Below, piece after piece: positions 56,645 through 64,000 of a stretch of 64,000 nt of DNA. The notes under the pieces were generated by a model, which was not told where the DNA came from, searched no databases, and saw only the letters and a list, made by a program, of their open reading frames with translations. Location of the stretch: NCBI RefSeq assembly GCF_030272615.1, contig NC_081407.1:268102075-268166074 (forward strand). The letters run 5' to 3'. Positions within the stretch are counted from its first letter, which is position 1. Every line of letters begins with the position of its first letter. The translations under genes were made by a program, and so were the position numbers. This stretch comes from Cryptomeria japonica (taxonomy: Eukaryota > Streptophyta > Pinopsida > Cupressales > Cupressaceae).

Positions 56645-58042
56645 TGTTGAACATATGAGTCTTGTTTGTCGTTGATGTCAAATATATGAGTCTTGGATGA
56701 CGTATGAATATTATTGGTGGTCTAGCTATTGGTCTAGAAGTGATATGATACAAATGTATATTGTCTGACAATATTATGGCTAACTTTGATATTGGTTGTA
56801 TCTAGTTGTTAGTTTGTATGCCTATTAGTCTATAAGATGATGCAGAGGTGTATGCATATTTTGTATGGAATGATGTGATGCTTTCAGGAATAGGTGGCTA
56901 TGCTATGTTAACTATCTAGTGTTCTAGATGGTAAGTGTTGATGATATGTTGTGTTTTCGAAGAACTGATATCTTTTTGCTTTGTTTGAAAATTATTCTGG
57001 TGAATGGTATCTTTGTTTGGTAATGTATGGTTGTGGATTGGAGTAGAATGGCTATGGTGGAATAATCTTCCTACAATTTAGTTTTTCAGCTGGACAAATA
57101 TTTACTATAAGAGCAATCTATGTCTGTGATCAAATTTTGCGCAGTTTTAGGATGTTGTAGAGGAATGCAATGCATTCCTCATCTTGCTAGTTCTCTATGG
57201 ATTTTGTGGATCACTGGATTATGCTCCTAACATGTTTTGCTACCTTTTTGGTGGTCCACATATCTTTTTTGGGTCCGAATTAAGTTTTTTCACAAAACAA
57301 ATCAATATGAACTATCTTATGCGTTTTGATTTGAGCTATTGCATGTGAAATCATTTTGGTGATATTTGGGAGGTGTGTTGACTTGGTGTGAACCTTCATA
57401 CGTCTCTTTGTGTTTAATAATGCATATCCATGTTACATCTTCTTCTGGTTTAACTAATAGAGATTATTGTTGATCTAGTTGGCATTTATAGAACAAATCA
57501 TTTGGGTTGTGGAATATATTGTTGGAAATGAAAAATGTAAGATGTATGGTGTGAATGTGATATGTTTGAGATGATACAGTGGTCCAGATGTGTTACGATG
57601 TAGAGATCAAAGTTGGATCAGTTGAGTATTAAGTTGTGAGTTGTTATATGTATATTGATAGATGTTATTCTCTTTGTAGCTCAATCTCTTATCATTATTA
57701 TATCTAGACAAGCATTGTGTACCTTTCCCTAAAGAAGTGTTATTTGGTTGTACAAGTCTCTCTTTTGTATCTTTCTCTAAGGTTGTGAGATCCCTTACCT
57801 ATGGCCTAAATTATTGTAAATACTTATTACATATATTTTGTGTTTGATTCTTACCGTGATTTTTCCCAGTTTGGGTTTTCCATGTAAAGATCTTGGTGTT
57901 CTTGTGTGCATGCATTTGTTGTTTTAGTCATTTACTTTCATGTAAATATGATGAGTAGATGATATGTATTATGTTTTAATCTAACCAATTTTTAGTATAT
58001 GCTAATTCATCCCCCCTCCTCAACATCTGGTGGTGTTCAACA
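56645..58042 (+). repeat. 3' LTR of the second Gag-ORF2 element
   Basis: It is 1398 bp with perfect 9-bp inverted ends, TGTTGAACA and TGTTCAACA. It has a U5 hairpin motif TTTTTCCCAGTTTGGGTTTTCC (split; near 57852) and a C-rich CATCCCCCCTCCTCAAC just before the end. Confidence 0.85.
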
Positions 58043-58503
58043 AAATTGACCTCAAAGCTTGGATAAAATCAAGAAGATGCACTCCTTGTCATTCATCTAC
58101 TTGCCACAACCTTGTAACTATGATATGATGAATTTTAAATTCTCCAAAAAGTCTTCAATGGAAGACAACGGATCAAGTGTCAATAATGTTCAATCTGTCT
58201 CAAGCTAAAGTGTCAAAAATCATTAAATACCCGCAAAAAATTTCTCAAATTTGAGCCACATAACCCTGAGAGTGGTGCAAGAATCAATATGGAACTACAT
58301 GCTGTCTAAAACATGTAGGTAAATCAAACCCATATCCTGATTCATCTTGTCCTTATGTTGAATGATCTCAAACTCATAGTCAAGTTGGGTTGGGTCTCAT
58401 CTAAATAAGATCAGAAGCCCCTAGACCGAAGCAATCTAATCATTGTAGTCTTCCAACTATGATAATTATGAGGGGCGAGTTTCTTAATAGAAGGATCCTC
58501 CAT
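58043..58503 (-). pseudogene. Copia Gag N-terminal remnant
   Basis: On the minus strand it opens at ATG 58503 with MEDPSIKKLAPHNYHSWK and TTMIRLLRSRGF. After a stop and a shift it continues KMNQDMGLIYLHVLDSM, then HIDSCTTLRVMWLKFEKFF. This is the N-terminal pattern of plant copia Gag. It is cut at 58043 by the end of the LTR to the left. Confidence 0.7.
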
Positions 58504-58549
58504 TAGTCTAGGATTAGAACAATATAGGAATCTAAAAAATGGGGATTCT

Positions 58550-58569
58550 CCCCCCCCCCCCCCCCCCCC
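58550..58569 (+). repeat. Poly-C run (C20)
   Basis: An uninterrupted run of 20 C. It lies 47 bp upstream of the copia Gag ATG on the opposite strand. Confidence 0.9.
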
Positions 58570-59391
58570 AACAGCAAGAAAAATAAACCCTTTTGCATTG
58601 TATAAGTTGAGAAATCACAAAATCAAGAAAAGGCAAAAAATGAGATCATTGACTACTTGGTGAATATGTGGAAAATTGACTACAGATTTGAACAAAGGAC
58701 TTTGAGATATTTTCAATGATGTGCAGATGACGAAAAACATAGACCATTTGCTCAAGTTATGGCCTCGGAAGCAAAATATTAAGGATGATTTTGGAGGCCT
58801 AGTAGGGAAAATGGTGTAGGACCTAACAAAACCACCACCAAATTTAGATCCACATCAAAATCAGTTTTTTTATGATATCTCATTTGCTCGGTTTCGACTG
58901 CGTGACGAAGTTATGGGCAAAAACCCAATTTTAGGTATTTAGGGCTTGGAGGGAAAACAAGGTCAAAATGGTTAACTGGTTAACAAGGTCAAATTGGTCA
59001 AACCTGCTAAATTTAGAGGCTCTACTAAAAAAGAATCCATTGCCAAATTTGGGTGAAAAGATCAAAAAGAAAAGTGAATCAGCACTGATGTTAGTGCAAT
59101 ACCCTGCAAGTGCAACAAGTACTATGTCTATGCAAGTCCTATGGTTGTCCCTTGGTTAAACTTCTTTTTTAAGGTTTAAAACATCCTTTTAATGAAAAGT
59201 CACACCCCTCATTAAATAATTCAATGAATTTATGTTCAAACAATAAAAATGCAATAGGAATTGGATTTGACCTACGCACAGGTTGCAAGGGTAGAAAAGA
59301 AAAATCTAGATAACAAAAAGCACCTAAGTTTAGTTTAAGTGAAAAAGTAATTGAAGGACCTAATTAATAAATAATTACATAAATGTCCTAA
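58570..59391. other. Non-coding, nothing recognised
   Basis: Probably the leader of the minus-strand copia remnant and unrelated filler. No domain was seen. Confidence 0.35.
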
Positions 59392-60050
59392 TTACTCCAA
59401 TAGTTTATTGGAAATGAGTTGTATCCTCACAGAGATAGGATGGGAAGAAGCGTTTTCAAGATGCAACATTATGGTATTGCCATGAGGATCAGATGCAAGA
59501 GAAAAATTATACAAAGCTATCATAAAAACCTGGTGCAGTGGAGGGTTACCACCTTTTTCAATATTTTGTTGCAAAGAAGAAAATAGGTAGAACGAAATAC
59601 TAACCTTTTCCCTATGCCTAACATGGTTCAAAATTGGGAAGTGATAACCATGGACTGTCATATAATAGCCTTCCATAGTAAAAATAATGCATGACATGCA
59701 AGCTAACCAGGGCATAAGGAGGAGGTAGGTTAATGTTCACCTTCTTCCAGAAACTTTTTGATGAAATTTTGGTATTTTCCATAAATATTATTCACTATCC
59801 TCAACCCATCATTCTCTAAGCCTATCGCCTCAACAATAAACTTAAGAGTCACCATGAAGCTAACACTTCCAATTTTCACCTTTCTTTTCATCCAAGAGTT
59901 GAGGAATTTAGAAGTCAGATCATCATCATAACCTTGCATAGCCTAGAAGAAGGAAATAGAATCAACTCTTGCAAATAGGTCAAAAAGACCAACATTCTTC
60001 TATAGAGAATCACAATTCACAAGATTAGATTGCTTCCTAGGGCCACCCAT
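59392..60050 (-). pseudogene. Unrecognised protein-like frame
   Basis: It starts at ATG 60050 (MGGPRKQSNLVNCD) and has two in-frame stops before 59940. It then runs SKFLNSWMKRKVKIGSV, LKFIVEAIGLENDGL and KYQNFIKKFLEEGEH to 59730. A one-base shift leads to a further 107-codon open stretch (IIFTMEGYYMTVHGYHF, FPILNHVRHREKVSISFY). The composition is that of a real protein and the breaks are few, so this was a gene. I do not recognise the domain. Given the setting it is probably a retroelement accessory or gag-like protein. Confidence 0.55.
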
Positions 60051-60600
60051 GATATCTTGAATCTCAAAGCAACAAAATTTAACTCACTAAAATTTACAAA
60101 GACTCTTTATTTTTTCTTTGTTCTTTCATAGCACAAAAAAGTTTGCCATAAATGATGATTTTTTTACACCAAAAAATAATTGCTATCGTACTTGATTATG
60201 ATAGAAAAAAGGTAATTAAAATCATACCCTTGAGTTTGAGAACTTGTTGCATCCATATTTCCAATATCTCTAGAAACCACCTCATCATTAAGACATGAGC
60301 CTTCTAAAATGCCACCACAACACATGTAGGAGAGGACGCATTTCCTATAATACGTCATGCCATAAAAAATTTTAAGATCTCCCTACTTAAAAGCATACAC
60401 ATTATAATTGATGTTCACTAAAACTTTAGTGAATATTATACCACTAAAGCATTTTAAACCTGTTAGCCCAAACGGGAATTGTCATCATTCTTCTAACACT
60501 CATTAATCTTATGACAAGACTAATGTCATTTCTATCTCTTTGAATATTTAATAATATTAATACCATCCACTTTACTTTCATAAAAAATAATCAATTTAAT
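60051..60600. other. Non-coding, nothing recognised
   Basis: AT-rich. A 64-codon minus-strand frame at 60358..60164 shows no family resemblance. Confidence 0.35.
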
Positions 60601-61865
60601 ATTTGGCAGAACATTTTCTCTATCCCAATGGACTAAATTTTGAAAATTCAAACATGCATTGGCTACCATATCAGCCACTTCATTTCCTTCTTTGTAGATA
60701 TGTTGGACTTTGAATTAAAGAAATCCCCTAATCATCCTTTTGTTGTGATCCAATATATCCTTGATTTCCCATGAGCAATTCACATAATCATTCAAACTAT
60801 CAACTTCGAATCACCTTTCAGAATAATTTTGTTAAACCCAAGCTCCTTTAGTTTGCATAAACCCCATCAAGCTCTCATAGCCTCAACTTAAATATTAGTG
60901 CATGACCCTAGTCTATAAGCATAACCTTCGACAAGTTTTCCCTAATAGTCTTTAATAATTCTTCCAACTCTAGCCAGACTAGGGTTTCCTTTGGAGCAAC
61001 CATCAAAATTGAATTCAATCAATTCAGCCCACTTCTAGTGGGACCAAACAATTTTCTTCCTCAATAATTTCTTAACCTAATTAATTCGATTTAAATCTTA
61101 TTTGAGCCCCTACAATTGTTTTATTCTCATTTCTCTATAGGTAGGCATGATCTTAGAGTAGGAATAAGTCCCACATTTATCTTCTCTTGGATCTACTACT
61201 TAATATAAATGAAGACATCCCTACTGCTTCAAATTTGATCTCTAAAAATTCTATGGTTTCTCTCTTTCTAGAGACCCCAAGCAACAAACGGAGGGATTTG
61301 TCTCAACATATAAACAATGATTTTATGACTGTAAGGGCATGTATACCAATTTTCAATAAATTGCTTCATAGAATTAGGGAAAACCCAATCAATTAGAAGC
61401 AATGGAAGAAAAAATGATATATATTCTCCAAGTCTTCATGATAGAGGGAACAATGATTAACAAAATGCTATTTAAAATTTCAACGGTAAGAATACTATTG
61501 TGGGTTGCATTCCACCAAAAATAATTAATTTTAGGGATTAGTTTGGGATTCCATACCTTCCTCCAATCAAGCATCTCTAACAAGGAGATAAATTTAACAG
61601 AGATATAACCAAAAGGAAGCAAAGACCAAAGCCATTTATCCTCCTTATCTTTAGCATAAAAAAGGCAATTCCCCAAATGTTGATTAAGAATCAATATGAC
61701 AGGACCCCAATTAGGTTGTCTTTCTCCTCTAAGTTGTCTAGCTATTGTTGATCCCCGATCAAGTCCAAAGACTTGAAGCGGGATAGTCAGGAAGTTCCAC
61801 AGGGGTGGGGCCCATTGCATCCCATGGAATGACCTCCGGGATTTTAGAAGTCGGCTCTTCATTTT
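60600..61865 (-). pseudogene. LINE remnant: zf-RVT and RNase H domains
   Basis: From 61862 the minus strand reads a zf-RVT region (KWLWSLLPFGYISVKFISLL, WNPKLIPKINYFWWNATHN), open to 61389, then a decayed C-terminal part. RNase H follows at about 61020-60640: NFDGCSKGNPSLARVG, EVEAMRA, LKGDSKLIV and EVADMVANACLNF, in broken frames. Domain order zf-RVT then RNase H is that of plant L1-type LINEs. Reverse transcriptase would lie to the right but was not found. Confidence 0.7.
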
Positions 61866-63030
61866 TTATAAATAGGGGGTTGAAAAGGGAAATAAGGCAT
61901 CCTAAACCTAACCCTTAATAGATAACAAAAAAGAAACTCAGAAAAATAGGGAGATCTTTAGAAACATCTACAAACAATGAGTACTAAGACCGACCATTGA
62001 GCAGATGAGGCACAATACATCACAATCCCTTTATCGAGAAAATAAAAGGGGATACAAAGTAACTTCGATGAAAAATGCAATATTGCAATTCGATTTCATA
62101 GGGAGCACCCATAAAGGTAGAGCTCAACAAACAGTATTATAGTTCTGGATATGACTCTTTTCCATTTTGCAAGGATGGTATAATCTGAAATTCATTTTAT
62201 GAGCATGAAGGAGTGATCTTTGCACATGATTCACAACCCAATAAAGGAAAATCTCAGAGAAACACAAATAGAATTTGATAGATAAGATTAGCAAAAAATA
62301 TTATTAAGAACATCGAAAAAAGGCAACATGACACAATTTTCTATTTAGAATAATATTAAGGCTTAAATGTCGATTTTGTAATTTTACAAAACCAAGTCAG
62401 ATCACCTGATCTAATTGTCACCTTTACAAAAATGTTTCAAAAAATTTTGATCACTTGTATAGAGATCCTATCTCTTTTAGAAGCTAATACATTTGAGTTT
62501 TCAATATCTGACCTAAACTTGGAAGAAAATAAGATCCAATTAGATCATATTCTTCTCCAAAAGGAAATCGATACTCCACCTGTTTTTTTCTTTTAATCCT
62601 GTCTCTGGCTTTTATGGCCCCTTCTACTGTAGGGAAGATAAGATTTTCATTTCACCATTATTCTAGAAGATCTAATTTGGAATGACAATATCTGACCACT
62701 TTCAAGTTGGAAATCTTGTGAGTTACAGATCTTTCAAAACTATCGGTATGGTGGACACATAGTTTATGTCGTGTTTCTGTATCAAATTTTGGTAGCCTTG
62801 AACTCTGCATAGCTCTTCTTCGTAGGCTCAAAGATATCCGCTAGGAAATGTCTAAGTCGAAACCTGACCACCCACCATACATGGCATGCCATTAGAGAAT
62901 CGAACCCCCTATATTGTGTGATCTATTTTCTCCATTGAGCCAACATGTGGCAGATTATCAGAGAGAAGTTAGAGAGATAAAGTTTTTATTCATAGAGACA
63001 TGCAAAATCACATGTCTTGTGGGGCCTGCC
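61866..63030. other. Non-coding, nothing recognised
   Basis: No long frames, LTR ends or tandem repeats were recognised. Confidence 0.35.
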
Positions 63031-63800
63031 TGTTGATCCTTGGCACAAGGTTTTTGTCATTGATGTCAAAAAGGTGTGTACAATATTATTGACAGTATTT
63101 GATTGGTTATGATACATCTGCTTGACATTGGAACAACTGATTGATATTACCAGTGGCATTGATATATCCTTGTCTATTTGTTTATGTTGTTCATTGGATA
63201 GGTACACTTTGATATGGCAGTGATCGATATCACAAGTATATTTGGTTGATTGGTAACACAGTAACATTTGATTAGTTTTTGAGACATAAGCTCCTCATCT
63301 CATTGATGATTTAGCATTCAGAACAAGATGTTTATTCTAGTGCATATTATATAAGATCTTGTCACCTTGCATATGTGATAAGAGGATAAAGTTGTGATCA
63401 TTTGCAAATACAATTACATGTTTGAAAAGGTTTCATTATCATATGATACAGGTTGATAAAGGTGGTATTTACAGTCACTTGCAAAAAGATCTTATTAATA
63501 AGACACATGTTATATCCTCCAATGAATGTTTGTATAAGTCATATGATCCACTCTATAAGGCACTTATAATACAAGATTGATGTCATGAGCACTTCACACT
63601 ATGACAAAATATAAGGCATAATTATTTGTTATGGTTTTTCAAATAAAAGAGAGGGAGTTATATCTCATCTTGGAGGCATGGTACTTGAAAGGTTTAATGA
63701 CATAAGTCATAAATGTAAAAGGCAAAACAAAGGGTTTCGAAGTTCATTTTGCAAAGGTATTTTGTTTGTTCATTTTGTAAAGCCTTCGAGCTAGGGCACG
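63031..63800 (+). repeat. Possible copia-type LTR start
   Basis: TGTTGATCCTTGGCACAAGG then TTTTTGTCATTGATGTCAAA resembles the LTR starts at 50496 and 56645, which also carry a TCATTGATGTCAA or TCGTTGATGTCAA phrase. No polypurine tract precedes it and the right end was not located. Confidence 0.4.
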
Positions 63801-63831
63801 ACCTTCAAGAAGTTAGGGCTTCAACAGTGAT

Positions 63832-64000
63832 GAGAATTTGACAGTGGTCTTTGGAGCTGAAGGTGGAGATGGTTATGAGAGCACTATGGTGGTTATTTCA
63901 ATGACAGTCGATAGTGGTGTTTTGGTTTCGAACATGGAAGGTACTCATTTTTGTTATGACGAGAATTTGACAGTGGTCTTTGGAGCTGAAGGTGGAGATG
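63832..64000 (+). repeat. 129-bp tandem repeat, cut by window end
   Basis: GAGAATTTGACAGTGG starts at 63832 and again at 63961. The 40 bases visible in the second copy are identical. The period of 129 bp is 43 codons, and one frame (DENLTVVFGAEGGDGYE) is open through both copies from a TAG near 63814. More copies may follow beyond the window. Confidence 0.7.

Larger units (their letters stand above)
53326..58042 (+). mobile_element. Second Gag-ORF2 element, 5'-truncated
   Basis: Same gene order as 24602..32240: multi-knuckle Gag (53450-53940), about 400 bp spacer, ORF2 homologue (54296..56225), polypurine tract AAAGGGGGAGAT and an LTR (56645..58042). The 5' LTR and Gag coiled coil are missing. 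No pol sequence was found. It is much more decayed than the first copy. Confidence 0.75.

Overview
This is nuclear DNA of a seed plant, most likely a conifer or other gymnosperm (inference). It is AT-rich and almost gene-free. It is packed with old, nested LTR retrotransposons and RNase-H-bearing LINEs, and the one host gene recognised has an intron of about 11.3 kb filled with retroelements. There is no operon, CRISPR array, tRNA or rRNA gene.

Host gene (left quarter, minus strand). Four phase-0 coding exons at 15261..15136, 15012..14896, 3609..3541 and 3383..3279 splice cleanly into the N-terminal 139 codons of a plastid-type HAD-superfamily hydrolase. The C-terminal exons lie beyond the left window edge. 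The large intron holds a non-autonomous LTR element with matching target-site duplications (5346..9710) and a three-LTR composite element (10016..14601) with a solo LTR inside it. A cluster of three ACGT-core boxes lies just upstream of the first ATG.

15.4-24.6 kb: a Ty3/gypsy-type LTR split by a 5'-truncated LINE with a 17-bp target duplication, a minus-strand LINE with RNase H, and a second gypsy-type LTR with a long leader.

24.6-33.2 kb: a structurally complete minus-strand element (24602..32240; LTRs of 1170 bp each, tRNA-Met primer site, polypurine tract). It carries no protease, integrase or reverse transcriptase. It encodes a coiled-coil Gag-like protein with five zinc knuckles and a 1,061-codon frame of unknown function (ORF2). 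It sits in an older LTR that ends at 33245.

33.2-45.2 kb: a degraded plus-strand gypsy gag-protease-G-patch region, split by a minus-strand gypsy-like element with gag and protease only (35947..43155).

45.2-53.3 kb: a plus-strand Ty1/copia pol fused at its left edge to the gypsy remnant, its RNase H split by a solo LTR. Then a chromovirus integrase/chromodomain tail with LTR and another solo LTR.

53.3-58.0 kb: a degraded plus-strand relative of the 24.6-kb element, with the same order of multi-knuckle gag, ORF2 homologue, polypurine tract and LTR. Two diverged copies of this layout are the best candidate for an undescribed system: copia-type non-autonomous elements that keep a large protein of unknown function in place of pol.

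58-64 kb: a minus-strand copia gag remnant, an unrecognised conserved-looking minus-strand frame, a decayed LINE and, at the right edge, a 129-bp in-frame tandem repeat cut by the window end.
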